Origin: Phylloscopus collybita
Lineage: Eukaryota; Chordata; Aves; Passeriformes; Phylloscopidae
Direction of reading: 5' to 3'
Assembly: GCA_027886175.1 (NCBI GenBank)
Contig: JAJNNQ010000002.1
Coordinates: 11,404,001-11,468,000 of the forward strand
DNA length: 64,000 bases
Part shown: in pieces, positions 11,401-25,104 of the stretch
Position numbering within the stretch: the first letter of the stretch is position 1
Layout: each line of letters begins with the position of its first letter
Notes under the pieces: generated by a model
Seen by the model: the letters and a program-made list of their open reading frames with translations, nothing else
What the model was told of the DNA's origin: nothing
Databases searched by the model: none
Made by a program: the position numbers and the translations under genes

Positions 11401-14304
11401 TTTATGGGTGGATATATTATGTCTCCGCATCTGTTCTGCATCACAACTCCTGACATGGAGAAAGAATCTCCCACAGTGATTTCAGGAAAGACAACACTGC
11501 ATTCATAGACAGCACAGCAGACAAAATTTTGGCCCCGAAAACAAAGTATTTGGTTCATTGGTTGGTTGATTGGATTTTCTGTATATAGTCAGGCTTCCTG
11601 CTTTAAAATTCTGCACATGTATTAGACATCAATAGCTAAATTTGGGTCACTGCATGATTTTATCATCTGTACATTATCAAAATAAAACAATTTGAATTTC
11701 AAAAAAAAAAGCGCAATATTACTTTATCTCTTATCATTTCTCATTTATCTCTTTATCTCAAGTTTAGCATTATTCTTTGTCAAAAGCGTGGTAAGTAGTC
11801 ATGTAAGCAGGGTATGATGTCTAACAAACACAAAAACTTATTTCAGACTGAAGAATTTTCTTTTGAAGAAGTTTAATGGAAAGATGTCACTCAAAAATTG
11901 GCTTTGTTCCTTACTTTATATGACATTCTCCTTGTTCTTTCAAAACAAATGTAATCCCTTTAATTGATTGAGCAAGTCTTCAAAGGTTTTGAATCAAATG
12001 TGCAATGTTTGGGTTCTCAGTTACGTCATGTCAACACTCACAAACTTGCACCAATGACATATTTAGTTTTATATCTGTCTTTTAAAATGAAAAGATATTT
12101 TTCTGGTGTTATTATTGCTTGATACTGTCATTCTCTCTGACTTCTTTCATGATCTTTATCAATGTCATATTTGAGCACCTAATTAATGAGATTAATTTAG
12201 GCAATCTGATAAGTCAAACATTCTGTGGAAATGGTAATAGAAAGGAGGTTTCTTTACTTAATTTCATTCTGCCGAGGAAACAAGAAATTAAATACTAAAA
12301 CAGAAAAATTATAAGCATCTCTTTTATGGGACCAGAGAGAAACAACTTGAAGAAGATATGATCTCTAGAAAGAGACTATAAGAAAAATGTAATGAAGCAA
12401 GAACCAAAGTTTAAACTTTTATAAACAGACTAAAACTCTGAGGAGTAGCATCAATGACACCTCACCAAAGGACATGCTGGCACACAGAAGTCTAACCAAC
12501 ACCTCTTTCACAAAGTGCAATCCAATCCACTACAACATGGGATATTAAAGTCAGAATTCAATCAGAACACTACATATTCTTCAAATGTTGAGTCAATTTG
12601 GCTCTTGCTTGAAGGCATAATCTGGAACTGACATACTGTATTGTTTGTGGTAATTTGGGAGGAATGAGTATCAAGCAGAATTCACAGGAATACAGAATAA
12701 TTCACTCTCAAATGATTGGACCATATATTGCATGTTGTAAGGCAATGAGATCAGAGGTGCTGTATACAAAAATAAATTTAATTTCTCAGAGGAAAAAAAT
12801 ACAACATGAGAAAATAGCTGACTGTCAGACAGTAGCCTTGAAATTGCATATTTGAAAGGTGCTAAAGATGTTAACGAATGCACAGAAGGGTTTGAGTTTA
12901 AGGGAAGCAAACACCATTTCTGGGGTAATTAATGAGATATCTATTTCTTCTGAAGCACTATCCCTCACTTACTTCATACTCTTCCAAATTTTACAAAAAT
13001 GAGAATAGTGGAAAAATATCTCAAGAATGGCTGAGCACTTTCAGCCCCCTCCTGCAGTCAGAATGAGCAAGAGTATAAAGAAGGAGCATTCTGAGAAAAG
13101 TCATGTAATTATTCCACTGTAGAGTTTAACACAGACTACTTCTGAGTTGAGATGGGTCATGTGCCCAGGTTAAATTTTTGGAATACATTTAGCAATAAAT
13201 AGACATTAATGCACCATCTAGCAACGTGTGTCCAATTCCTATTTATCACATAATTAAACTTCTTTCTTTTCTGATTGCTTTTACCTTGAGAAATTGTCCT
13301 GTATGTAGCAGTAAAACTGCTGAAAAGATCAAATATTTCAGAACTTGTACGGTTTCCTGAAGACAGTCTTTGTTTTGCAGAGGCCTAGGTGCCAGACACT
13401 GACTGCCTGTGTCTCTGCAAGCTGATTTCTTCACACGTGGGGTATTTGAATGTTAGCATAAAGTGTCTGTTATGCAATCTCTCCTTTAATAAGGAAATAG
13501 TAAAAAATAAGGCACCTTTGGTCTTCTTAGTCTAAGTTTAAGCAGTTTGAAATTCTGAATGCACTTGGTGTGAAGTTTGCTGCTACTGAACTCATTTAAA
13601 GTGAGGAAGGTGTCGTGTATGTGGGTAATAACCTATACAGGAAGAGAACAGTATAGAAATGGAGAGGGATGTGCTGCACCGAGCTGCCAGCACTTCTGAT
13701 CTCACCAGTGCTATTCTATTAGCAGCAAATACAGATCCACAAGTCTGCCTGCATTTGGGGCTGTGTCATTAAGTTCATTAAGGGTTTTCAGTACCGCAAT
13801 TTGAATGTGAACACTAACAACTAAAAGACGTTCAAGATACACCCTTCAGTCCTCCGTGCAGTGTCTTTTCCAGCCCCTTGGAAAACTGTAAATTGGAACT
13901 AACTATTGGAAGTGTCCAATGTAAATAGTTAAGTTGATTATTCTTATCTTATTTGTGCATTAGTTGAAAAGCCCAAGAGTCTGCCAGGCAAAAAATCCTG
14001 AGGAGTTCTTACAGAACAAGACATTCCAGCTAAAGCAGTGAAAATATGAACAGGGTTTCTCCTAACAGTTAATGTAAGAATAGAAACAATGTGAGCATTC
14101 CACTAGATACAAAACAGTGCAAGTGCTTTTTTCTTGTCTGTTGAAAAGCAATTTTTTTTTTTATGAAAAACTATTGATTACATTTAAACATTTGTTAAAA
14201 CAACTAGTCAAAAGTCTAATTTTCCTTTACTAGTCATAGATATTATTTTTACTCCCCCAAAATGATTTTTAATAGAGCTTTTACTTTTGTATTGCAACAC
14301 TTAG
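2476..14304. other. AT-rich sequence with no supported gene
   Basis: About 11.8 kb with open frames of at most 123 codons, scattered on both strands, none with a recognisable domain or coherent codon use. No CR1, LTR or RNA gene is recognisable by eye. One short item stands out: ATGCAAATTA at 8423-8432, an octamer with an overlapping TAAT core, inside a low-repeat stretch (about 8330-8480) that could be conserved non-coding DNA. Short A or T runs occur at 6835, 9410, 10670 and 11701. Otherwise I see nothing. Confidence 0.5.

Positions 14305-14338
<34 letters not shown>
14305..14338. repeat. A34 homopolymer
   Basis: Thirty-four uninterrupted A residues followed by GTTGAGG and a T-rich stretch. 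The bases just upstream show no AATAAA signal, and I recognise no retroposed body, so the origin (retroposon tail or simple slippage expansion) is open. The exact length is prone to sequencing error. Confidence 0.9.
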
Positions 14339-14341
<3 letters not shown>

Positions 14342-14410
14342 GAGGTTTTTTTTTCTTTTTTGGGGTTTCTTTTCTTTTGATTGTATACAATAGGAGGCTG
14401 TTCTGTGGTT

Positions 14411-14436
14411 CACTCATTCACTCATTCACTCATTCA
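14411..14436. repeat. CACTCATT octamer, three copies
   Basis: Three consecutive CACTCATT octamers and a partial fourth. It lies at the left edge of a moderately GC-rich stretch of about 300 bp (14437-14740) that has two overlapping forward frames but no recognisable product. Confidence 0.85.
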
Positions 14437-15436
14437 TGCAGGGGGAGCCTTATCAAAGTGGATAGTTTCATTTGTGGCAGTGCCTTGAAGGATAACTTTC
14501 CCATATCATTGTGGGCACCATTACATAGCATGCTGTGGCAGAAGAAGACTGGTTGTGCCCCTCTCAGCATTCATGTGACAAGAATGTACAGAAGTTCCAC
14601 AGCAGGACATTCCCTGCCATGTGTGGTGTTCTGCAGAGAGCTCCACCAAGGGAACGTGGCTATGGAGCAAGTCCCTCTGCATCTAGTGGCGTCATGACTC
14701 CAAGTAACACCACAGAGAAATTTGCAGCTTAGCTAAATCCACTGCATCACATAAAGTGTGGGATTTGATTCATCCAGTCTTCCACCTCTGCCCACCAGCA
14801 AACACTATAGAGTTCCCAAATCCAGCTTTGTCTCAGTGTGATAGATAATAACAGTAGTGTGCTTTTTTTCAAAAGTCCTTTCTAACAGCCTCCATATGCC
14901 CACTGCCAGCACAGTTCATACCCTTCACCAAGTGAAGCTGGCTTAAGAACAGACTCTGGGTTGGCTAAACAAAATCTAGAGAATATTATTTTTAAAATTT
15001 ATTTTATTGTTTTAATTGTGATTACTGAGAAATATCTTCTTCAGCATAAAAATCCCTATCTTAAATTGAAGCAAACTATTTCAAAAACCAGCAACAGGAA
15101 AATAACTCCTGAGAGTATTCTTTCACCAAAGGTGAAAGTAAAGTGGAGTGACATATTCAGGTATTCCTGCACATCAAGAATTCCACTTACTTTGACAATT
15201 GAACCTTCTGAGTCAGTTAATTATTGTTGCTGAAATACATACTTGAAATGTGAAAATTGTACAGAAGTAAGTAGAGATAAACCAAATGGGGACTAGAACG
15301 AATGTCATTGACCTTCTGAGAAGAAATGAACCAAAAAATCTGAACTAAATGTTTCTGTGCAGATTTCAAAAATCAAAAATGATGATATGTGTTTAGGAGA
15401 TAGAATATATATAGATGAAAATTCTTCTAAATTATT

Positions 15437-15502
15437 AAAAAAACACAAACAAAACAAAACAAAAACAAAAACAAACAAACAAAACCAAACAAACAAACAA
15501 CC
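15437..15502. repeat. (AAAC)n microsatellite
   Basis: AAAAC and AAAC units on the plus strand, imperfect, about 65 bp. Forward and reverse low-complexity frames cross it and are not genes. It is one of six AAAC/GTTT tracts in the window. Confidence 0.9.
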
Positions 15503-15540
15503 TTCCAGAGAGAAAGGATATTATGTTTACGTGGTTTTTG

Positions 15541-15625
15541 CATACATATATATATATCCACATGTATGTGTACCTCTGTGTGTACATATACATTCTTGGG
15601 TGTGTACACACATATATGTTGTGTA
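15541..15625. repeat. TA/TG/CA-rich imperfect dinucleotide tract
   Basis: Runs of ATATAT, TGTGTG and ACACAC steps alternate over about 85 bp, an old interrupted dinucleotide microsatellite 40 bp from the AAAC tract. The alternating purine-pyrimidine pattern is of the kind that can adopt Z-form DNA, but I have no evidence for that here. Confidence 0.75.
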
Positions 15626-18600
15626 AATATATGAGGATGAAATGTGTGTGCTACTTTGCAGTTTGAAATAACAGCAAAAATATCACTGCAGCTGAGTACA
15701 CAAAGACACATTTGTCACTGAAGTCTATTCACATCTTGTGTGTCCTCCCAGAAATGAACGTAATGTCTGCAGCACAAGACAGATCATTTCCCTTCTTCCT
15801 TCCCTCTGAATCTGCCATCTGACCTAAGGGCTCCTCGAAACAACCCAACACATGTTGCTGTAGTTTCCTGGTTATAAAGTCTGAGCACATTTCCCTCTAT
15901 TTTCATCACAAAGTCCAGCAATAATCTGGTTCTTTTTCACGTATCCGAAACCCTCCATGATAGTTTCCATTCCATTCTCCACTGATATTACAGATTCATT
16001 GACTATTTTTCTTTTTTGAACTATGAAAAAAATAATCTTCCTGCAGAAACACAGTGCCTTTGAATACTCTCCACACTCCAGCTTTGTCCTTAATATAATT
16101 TTCTTCTTCTTTCTCCTCCAGCTGTAACATGTCCTAATTTTAGGTTATTGAACTTATTCCATCAAATCTACTTCTACAAAGAAAGAGTCCGCTCCCACAT
16201 AATTATCTTTCCATCATCTCTTTTAACTAGAGTGGTCCAGAGCTATGTTTTCCTTTGGGCCCTGTGTATTTTGATTTCTGCATGTAGTTACTGAGGGTTT
16301 TTTCCTTTACAAAAGGGTATTTATTTTATGACGATTACCTGATGATGGGATAAATGGTTTTTCCCACTTAGCTAGCACCAGAAATTAGACATTTAGCTTC
16401 TTATGCTCCCAATGTACAAAGATCTGTGGAAATTAGAGGAAGTTCATTCAAGAGCTGGAATGAAAGTTAGAGGAGGAATATTTGAGCCAAATGTGTGAGA
16501 AAAATGTCTCTTAAACTTCCTGCCAGAAAATTGGTGCCAGAGAATGAGAGTATGACCATGAAAGAGAAAGAATATTCATCTATTTTTAATTTGCGTGTCC
16601 TAGTTTGTGACTTTGGCATAAGGCATTTGCCATTACCTCTGAGGTATCTGTCTTGTTGCATGACATTGAGATTCACTTCCTCTGTGCCTTCCCTTCAGTC
16701 TGAAAGGCTGGAATTTATCCTGAAATTGAACATAGTACCTTTGCTATTTCAGGCACCTAAACAGATTAGGTGGGTTTTTTAATAAGTGTCCTGAATCTAC
16801 CTGTTTAAATCGTCCTTTAGGCACCTGAGTACTAGGTTAATGCCGGAGTAAACCTATTTAGCAAATTTCACACACCCAAAATTACATCATTTCCGAAATG
16901 CCATGTAGGCAAGACCTTCCACCCACCTTACCACTCCCTGTCAAGCTGTACCTGCCCCCTTGTATGCATCCAAATCCATGCTCCAGGGAGGCATGGATAG
17001 TGGGTAATAAAGCTCACAGTCAGAGTTAATGATGGCCAAATATGCCCCAACAAGTCCTCAGAGAATTCTTAAAAGTGTGAGCGAATTTACAGGGAAAGGT
17101 AAATATCTCTCAGTGAGTCTTCATTAATGTTGTCAAACTATTTTTTTGAAAACTAATATATTGCAGGCAATTTACAGACTACAGTCTTAGTCAGTAAGAT
17201 AAAATCCAGACTCAAACAGCTAAGAAAACCTTTATTTTCTAACCTTTCTCATGTAACCTATAAAATGTACACCCCTTCAAAAGCAAATTTGGAAGTAGAG
17301 TGGTATGTATGAGTAAAAGTAACATCAGGTTAACAGATATTAGTTTATATTCCAATGTCACTTCCCAGCTGTGAAACTCCTTAAAAGTTGTGAAAATTTT
17401 AAGTTAACACAGTAACAGTAAATTAGATTGTCCTAGATGATATTTCCTGTGTTCTTATTAGTGTATGTGTGTGGGCCTAAAGATAATTTGCATAGTACAG
17501 TCTGTATTACAGCAAGATGGGGCAAGCACAATCTGTTTACTTTGGCTCAACAATTGCTCATTCTGTAGCCAAAGAATAAGGTGGGGCTGGTTCCTTCAGG
17601 TTTTCTCTGCTTAGCCTTTTTCTTTGAATCATTGTTGCATCTCACATTTAAGGTCTGGAATATAGCATTATAAAGCCTAAGGTTTATTTAAGGTTTTTTA
17701 AGGCTCTTTATTTGAGGCCTCTCTGTTTCAATCTTACTGCTTCTCAACAGGACCTCTTGGCTAAAGAATCCCACTAACAGAAAACCTCTGGTTCCAGATT
17801 TAACAATTTGCTGTAAGAGCCCTGCCAGATCAGGTCTTCATGTGAGGGCGCCAGTGGTTGATTAAATAAAACAGATGAAGGGCATTCTCTCATCTGATTA
17901 TTCTCTCATTCAAAAGAGGATGGTATTGTTCACATCTGTGCACTCTTCGCTCACCTTCACCTACATTGTGTGCTGCAAACAGTATTTGGCCTGCACTATG
18001 CCCTGAACTGCACTCCAATACATCTGAGAAAGTCTTAGCCAAGTTTTGTGCCAGGCAGAACACTAACAATTAATGAGTCAACAAAGTGGGAAACTGCTTG
18101 AAAGTGTACTCCAGCCCTCAGTTTCATATTTTAGATATACCTCTGACAATAGGAGAGGGAGTGTCTGCAGGAGTGGGGTGTTTTCTATGTTCTTTTTTCC
18201 ATCATGGGTTGAAATCAATTAAACCTGAGTAAGACTAGGGGTTCCAAGCAAACTTTGCAATTGTTAATATGAACACCTTCAAAATCAGAAGTTGACTTGG
18301 AATATCACAATCTTTCCATGCCTTTATTGAGGTCTGTCATTCTTTATTTGCACAAATGAGGTGAATATGCATTCCTGAAACATTTTTTGGGTGTTTAAAG
18401 TGACTCTCAAAGTTGGAAAGTGTTCCACATTAAAAGTGTTAGAATTTTACTGCATACCAAATACATATCCCCTCAAGAACCTTATACATTTGTTTTAAAT
18501 GGCCTGCTGTTTGATTAACTTAGTTGAGTTTGCCTGTGTAGGTTTATGGCTTTCTAATTAAACCCTTATTTGGGTTCCTTTTCAGTGGAGAAGTGTCCTG

Positions 18601-21600
18601 TGGCCTACCCCATGTGTAATGTGGTTACAGCTATTTTAAAAGGTAATTCTCAGTGGACCTCAAAACAGCTTAGTCTACCCAAATGGTGTCATTACTTCAT
18701 GACCTTAATAAATGACTGTTTAACCTTCTTTAGTGGTCACAAAAGGGAGAAAGTCAGAGTCCAACAGTGTTGGATGTCCTGAGTTGAGAAATTAATGAGA
18801 ATTTCTGCCTTTGGATCTACATACTTATCTATCCTCTTGCTGTGGAGCAGAGCCAAGCAGCATGAAAAGCCATTATTTTAAGTGTCTCTAATATTTTAGA
18901 GCTGAAAGCATAAAATGCTCCCAATGTATAATATGCTGTCATCTCTTCTTAGGCTTACATAATCAGAATTATTTCAGATGTACACAGGACACAACTTTTT
19001 TTTTTTTTTTTTTCCACTGCTTGGTGTGGCAAATACCAATCTGATGCTGCCACTTTCAGTAGCTTTACATTCTAAGAGTGTTTTTGATTAAAGCAGCACT
19101 TTCAGGTTTATTTAGACAGCCCTCACTCCTTTTTAAAAACATTTGATGTCCAGAAATCCTGGCACTGGTTCTGTTAAATGAACTTTGAATGCCCAAACAC
19201 CATCTCTCATGTCTTTTATGTACTGGACTGGGTTAAGACATTTTAGAGTAACTGAGAAAGGGGCACTTAGCAGCAAAGTTGAGCAGCTCTTTGTCATGCC
19301 ATGTTTGCTTCAAGACTGTATGGTCACAGACACAAGAGTCCTATGAAATCTATTGACATTTAATAATAATTTACATTGTAACAGCAACTATCCTAGTTTC
19401 AAAATAACATCATCTATTTATTTAATAGAAAGAAAGATCTAGAGATACAACTATACTTTTGGTTCCTTTGACATAGATTTCAAAGAGAAGGGTAGACACT
19501 GAATATCTCAGAGGTGAGATGATGAATTTAAGGTTATTTCAAGAGGACTAAAATTGGCCCCATCCATGAAGACTGTGCTTTTTGCCCACACATGCTAAGG
19601 ATGGGAATATTAGCCTTCCTCTGGGCTACTAAAGCCAAAAGACAGCAGACACTCAGACGCATTTCAAAACAAGCTTGAGGCTGTCAAGAAAATATGGTCT
19701 GAGATCACTTGAGAGGACAAGGCCCCTCCAACATACAAAGAGATGTTTTCTTACACTACAATAGTGGAATTTAAATATAACCAGTGCCTGGGTGGCATTG
19801 CAGAGACCTCTGTCCAGGTTGTCCTGCATATCCACTTTCTGAGACCCAAGTCCATTTGCAATATCTGACATTGTAAATCCAAAAGTTAAGGCACCTGGGG
19901 CTATTATTATTATATGTCAAAAGTCATTAAAAATGAAGACAACTGTATTCTGTTTCAGCTAAAACAAGCCAGAGTTCAAATACTGTATCTGTTAATTCAA
20001 GAAATATCTGTTGAACTTGAGATACTCTCTCTTGGAAGCAGTTTTACTGTCTTTTGTGTAAGGAAATTTTCATTGGCACCTGAGTCAGAAAAAATTTGGT
20101 CAGAAAGATATAAAATATCTAAAAGAAAATTGTTACCAATTAAAAATGTGTTTCATTCTTCTGTACAGGACAAAGAATAAGCAGATGGCATAATAAGATG
20201 AGAACAAGGGGAAATTTACAGATCAAAATATCTAATTTTCTTTGTTAAATGGAGCAAATTACTTCAGGAGGTAATAAACAGAAAATTAAAAAGATGAGAG
20301 AGAACAGTTACTTGGCTTTTCCTTATCAGCATGCACGGTAGTGGAGATAAATGCTTACATTACCCATTGTTCTGGTCTGGCTTCCTTTTTGACTGTCCTG
20401 GAAAACTCTTACTAAAACATTGACAATTGATGGAAGTTCAAAGAACAAGCAACTTGATTTTTTGTTTGAGAAATAAAAATCAGAAACCATTTAAAAATGT
20501 TATTAATTTAACTTCTTCCTTGAATCTTTAGGTCAGGTTGTGCACGTCTTTGCAAAGCAAACACTGAAGAAGGCAGCAGCCAGACACTCCTTGTAAAAGT
20601 CCTAAATTATCCTTACTTTCAGATACAAATATGCTCACTTAGTTTAAAACTCAGGGGTTTGCAGACACAAGTACATGTGTCACATCACCACCCATCACCA
20701 CCCCCAGGAACGTGTTTTATAAATCCGATGAGGTCCCTGTTCAAAATTCAGTTGACAAAATATTACACTAAAGAGTGAGAGTCATATTGGTAATGCAGAG
20801 TGTTGGGCTGCCTCTGATCCCAGTTGTGCTAGAACTGTTCATTAATTTTATCTGTACAGACAAGCAGAGTATATGAAAGCCTTGACCAGAGATTAGTTTA
20901 GAAGTCTTCCAGCTATGTCGAATTTATGTTGTGTGAGTTGATCACATTTCTGAAGTTCTGTCTCAATTCCATACCTAGTTGAGTTTTAAAAAGCTGCTTA
21001 GATTACCAAAACGAAAAAGAGTTAAAAATTGACATGTTATAAATTCTTTAAATCATTGTGTGAAAAAGTTCTTTAATATCTTGGGAGGGGAAAAAACAGA
21101 TTCAAAACTGTCACATACCCCAGAAAAAACAACAATATGTGCAGTCATTTTCCAGTTTGCTTAAAAATAGGGAATTAAATGCTGTTATTTTTTTTTTACA
21201 TTATTTACATGAAGAACTTGGGAACACTTGTGATCATTTTATAGGAAATTACTTGTGTTCAAGTGTTAATGGGAAACCAAAAAATTGGTTAAATCACATT
21301 CTTGACTCTACCTGAGAACTGGATTAATAAAATAAGTAAAGCAACCTAGATTTCATGGTCTGACTAATAATCACTCTTACTTGCAAATTCTTTTCTAGCT
21401 ACAGCTTCCTCCTGCACTCTGACTGGTAATGCTGATGCTATCTTTAGAGTAATACTTCACCTTTACCTTTGTACCATCATGCTTAACAACAGCAATAGGT
21501 GAGCAGCCTGAGGAATTAAAAGTGGAAATGAAACACACTTTTCCAACAGAAAAATTGCTTCATTAACTTATTTGGAGAAGTTATGAGATAACAAACTTTG

Positions 21601-22650
21601 GTTGAATTCCTATCAGAATGCACGTTTTAATTTAGCAGAGATGTAGAGGGAATTTGAAATCATGCATTGTGTAAGAATAACCAGTTCATTCTTAAAGTTA
21701 ACTGTATCTAAAAATCTATATGTGAGAGAGATTCTGAACCATTACACAGACTGTTAATATTTCTATAATTTCAATATATGCATGAAGGTTGCCTAGTGGA
21801 GTTGTACACCCATGCAGGACATCCATCTCAACATTAAGTACACTTTCTACCACTGTGCCCCACATAGCAGTGGGTATGCAGATGATGATTCAATGACTCA
21901 TTGGCAAAGCAAAGTGCAATATGTCTGCTGCTGCTGGCAAAAAGAAAGAATAAAGAATATTGTATATTCTGAAATGATAACATATTCATGCTGATTGCAC
22001 TGGTTTTGTCTCAAATAATGCTCTGTTAATCTAGAGGGGAGGGTTCTAAAAGAACACTCATAACTTAAAAAAATCACTTTGCCTTATGTATTTTTCTTAT
22101 GTCCAAGACTCTATGGAGTATTCTGAATATCTCCTCTGTGATTTATACTTTCATACTGTTTCTCACCAGGAGTGAAAGATAAAAGATGCTTTCATCCAGG
22201 GTCTGTATTAGAGCTCAGCAAGTGCTAATGCTGGCCCATGGTGGTATCAGCTTTTATCATCCCTATGTCTACCAATAATTAGGAATGAAATCTTGGATCC
22301 ACTCTCTGTAGTTAATCCTTTTTTGGCATCCTAACCATAGGAAAGAAGAATTGGATTACACAGAGCTAATTGAAAATCATACCTCCCCTACATACATATG
22401 ATCTTTAGTTAAAATTATACGCTTTTTTATTAATAGATGTATTTAAATGACTCAAGATGCTAGAATGGGTTGTGTTCTTCTAACATTGCCAATATTTCTT
22501 TACCCAATGACTTGGCTACAGTTGTACACTATTTCTGCCCAGTGCTGACAAATTTAGATTCGGTGTCCTTGGGATAATGGAAGATGCAGCTACTAGTGTG
22601 AATCATATGGCTGGTCATACTGAATTGCATTTAAAATATATTGCCCTCGT

Positions 22651-22704
22651 TTAGTTATTTGTTTATTTGTTTGTTGTTTGTTTGTGGTGGGGTTTGTTTG
22701 TTTG
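22651..22704. repeat. (TTTG)n microsatellite
   Basis: TTTG and TTTA units with one GTGGTGGGG interruption, about 54 bp. It creates the low-complexity N-terminus of an otherwise unremarkable forward frame. Confidence 0.85.
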
Positions 22705-24779
22705 TTTTCTCTTGGAGCTCTCTGTGTTAATGAAAATTATTAGAAGTTTATCCAAACCAGAATGCTTTTGCAAAAACATAACCAAAATTTGGATATTTCA
22801 GATCTATTCAGAGACAAGAACCACAAACCCATTGTTTTCTTCTCCTGTGGCCTGCCTTAAGCCCAGATAGTCTGGGTGATGGTAGACATGCACAGCTTTA
22901 GTGCTGCCTTACTTTGATTACTTCTAAGTACAAGGATGAGTCCTGGGCAGTCCTGATAGCCAAAACATTGAGAAGGTCAGGGCACAGAGGGGCAGATTGT
23001 GTACAGCATAATCTCCTCAGTTACTCTCTGCAGGTGTGTGAGTGTGTTTCTCCTTACTCTGGAACGCCAAGAAAGGATGCGTGAAGCCGGCACGTGCAGC
23101 ATCTGAGTGCATGTAGGATCTCTGTGCAGGGAAAGAACAAATTACTTTGTTTTGCTGAGCTCCAGACTAGAGACTAAAATTTTTAGCTGTCAGGAAAAGA
23201 AGAAGCAAAAAATTCACTCAAACTTCCCTAGTTGTTACAATTTTATGCAATAAGAAGTGCCATCAGTCTGTGCTAGAAGTTACTGGGAGATTTCAGAATC
23301 TAGTTACAAACCACAGTGCCATGCAATATATGCTGCATTATATCTTTCAGTTCTCATAATATAAAGAGGCAATGTCACATTTTGAAACAGCAATTTTTTT
23401 TTCTCCACTCCTCAAAATCTTCCCTCACAAAATATCCTCTGTTGGATCAGGTGTGGAAAAATTTATTCTCACAGCAGAGTAAGCCAGATTCTTTCTGATT
23501 ATTAAATCTGTAAAGTAGATGATTACCTTGGTTGCTCCATCTGATTCAGCTGAGATGGAGCTAAAATGTAAATGAAAAACAAAGTTTCTGCTATAATCTT
23601 TGCCTTGGGCTTAACCTTGAATTCCTCAAGTTCCTACTTGTCTTGTTCATTCTGGAACAATTTCTGGTGCATTATTTGGGACAACTATTCAAAGGTGGTG
23701 AAAAATGAGAGAAATTTAACAAAAGGCAAAAATTGGTTTAGGAGATCCCCCATTGTGCTTACCTATTCCTGTTAAATAATTCAGGGAGTGATTTGGATGT
23801 TTATCTCTCTCTGCTCTGGTACTGTCAGTACTGCTATTATGGGTGCTTGATTAATGGACTGCATTCCACACCCCAAATACAGCCTGGCAAGAGTGGTATT
23901 CCAGTAAAAGACTCTATCATCAGACTCGTCATAGATGTTGAAAAGGATATGTAAGGCTTATTAAATGCCAGGTATCTGTTTAAGTGAATACCCAAAATGT
24001 TCATGCCCAAATAACCCACTAATAAAAGAATGTGTAAGTCGTGTTGTGAAATGGGGATTAGTAAATGAGTAAGATAAATTATGTGTTAAGGGATTAAAAT
24101 GTGAACTTATTTGTTGTGTAATTATTCCTGTAAGTGTTCTGTATTAACAATTACTAGTTCTGTTGTTAATAAGATGGGAGGTTATGGCTCTATGATCCCC
24201 TGATGAGTAGAATAATAGCAGTGTGTGGATGACTGAAAGGAAAAAAAAGGGAATAAAACTAAATTTAGCTAAAATCTTTATGAAAATATAGTCAACAAAC
24301 TTGTCTAAGGGAGGCACAGTGGAAAGAAGGTACTAGAAGCCCAGGAGCATCAGCCTGACAGCAGACAGAATTTACAGTGGGTATTACAGATGGGGCTATT
24401 ATTTATTCCATACCATGCAGTACTTTTGCAAAAAGCAGTCCCTGTTTCTAGCTGCTTAAGAAGAGTTTTATCTTCCCTGGGCTGAGAAAGAGTCTCACTG
24501 AACTTCTTATTACCTTTTAATTTCAAAACTTTTACATCTGGTCCTAAAGACATTCCAGGTTCAATGAAGGAAATGATGGAGAAGGGATTCCAGCAAAGAA
24601 AATCCTTCCGCCAGTGCAGAAGTCAAGCACTGACACCTCTTTCAGAAAAACTGTTTTCTAAATGAAAAAAAATCATAGAAACTGTCTATTAGAGCTGCAG
24701 GAAACACTTCTGTGCTCAGAGTTTGAACAGTCTCTATGGAAGAAATGTGACACGAAGCATCCAGATATTTCCACAGCCA

Positions 24780-25045
24780 GAATAATGAAGACCTAAGAGA
24801 TGGTTAGGAGACAGAGGTCTTTGGAAGAGAGGAGAAATGGATCTGCTCAGTCTTCAGAGAGGAAGGGTAAGGGGGCTAAGGGGAGATCTTATTGCTGTCT
24901 GCAAAATACCTAATACAAGGATGTAGGTAACATAGATCACACTCATCTTTGCAGTGCACAGTGATCTATTAAGAGGCAACAAAACCAAAACTTCCAAAAC
25001 GAAAAATTCCAATTAGATCTCAGGAAATAATCTCCCTAAGACATT
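24780..25045 (+). mobile_element. Degraded CR1 LINE fragment
   Basis: The order of motifs matches the 3' part of CR1 ORF2 as I know it: CTGCTCAGTCTTCAGAGAGG corresponds to the 'LFSLEKRR' region, GGGGAGATCTTATTGCTGTC to 'GDLI(A/N)V', AAGAGGCAACAAAACCAAAA to 'RGNGxKL', and AAATTCCAATTAGATCTCAG to 'FxLDxRK'. Stops and indels break the frame throughout and the 3' untranslated tail is missing, so this is an old copy cut at both ends. The upstream limit is vague. The match is from memory. Confidence 0.7.
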
Positions 25046-25048
25046 TGT

Positions 25049-25104
25049 TAAAAAAAAAAAAGAAAAAGAGAAAAAAATCCCACAAACAAACAAACAAACA
25101 AACA
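25049..25104. repeat. A-rich tract ending in (AAAC)n
   Basis: An A12 run, then A-rich sequence with scattered G, then five AAAC units. It starts within a few bases of the end of the CR1 remnant. Intact CR1 elements do not end in poly(A), so the tract is probably a separate simple repeat. Confidence 0.85.

Larger units (their letters stand above)
14437..24779. other. AT-rich sequence with microsatellites, no supported gene
   Basis: About 10 kb. The longest frames (95-106 codons) have no recognisable domain. Simple repeats at 15437, 15541 and 22651 are listed separately, and there is a T18 run at 18996-19013. No transposon is recognisable apart from these. I see nothing else. Confidence 0.5.

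Noticed and set aside
14305..14338. Poly(A) tail of a processed pseudogene
   Set aside because: No polyadenylation signal just upstream and no coding or RNA-like body recognised.
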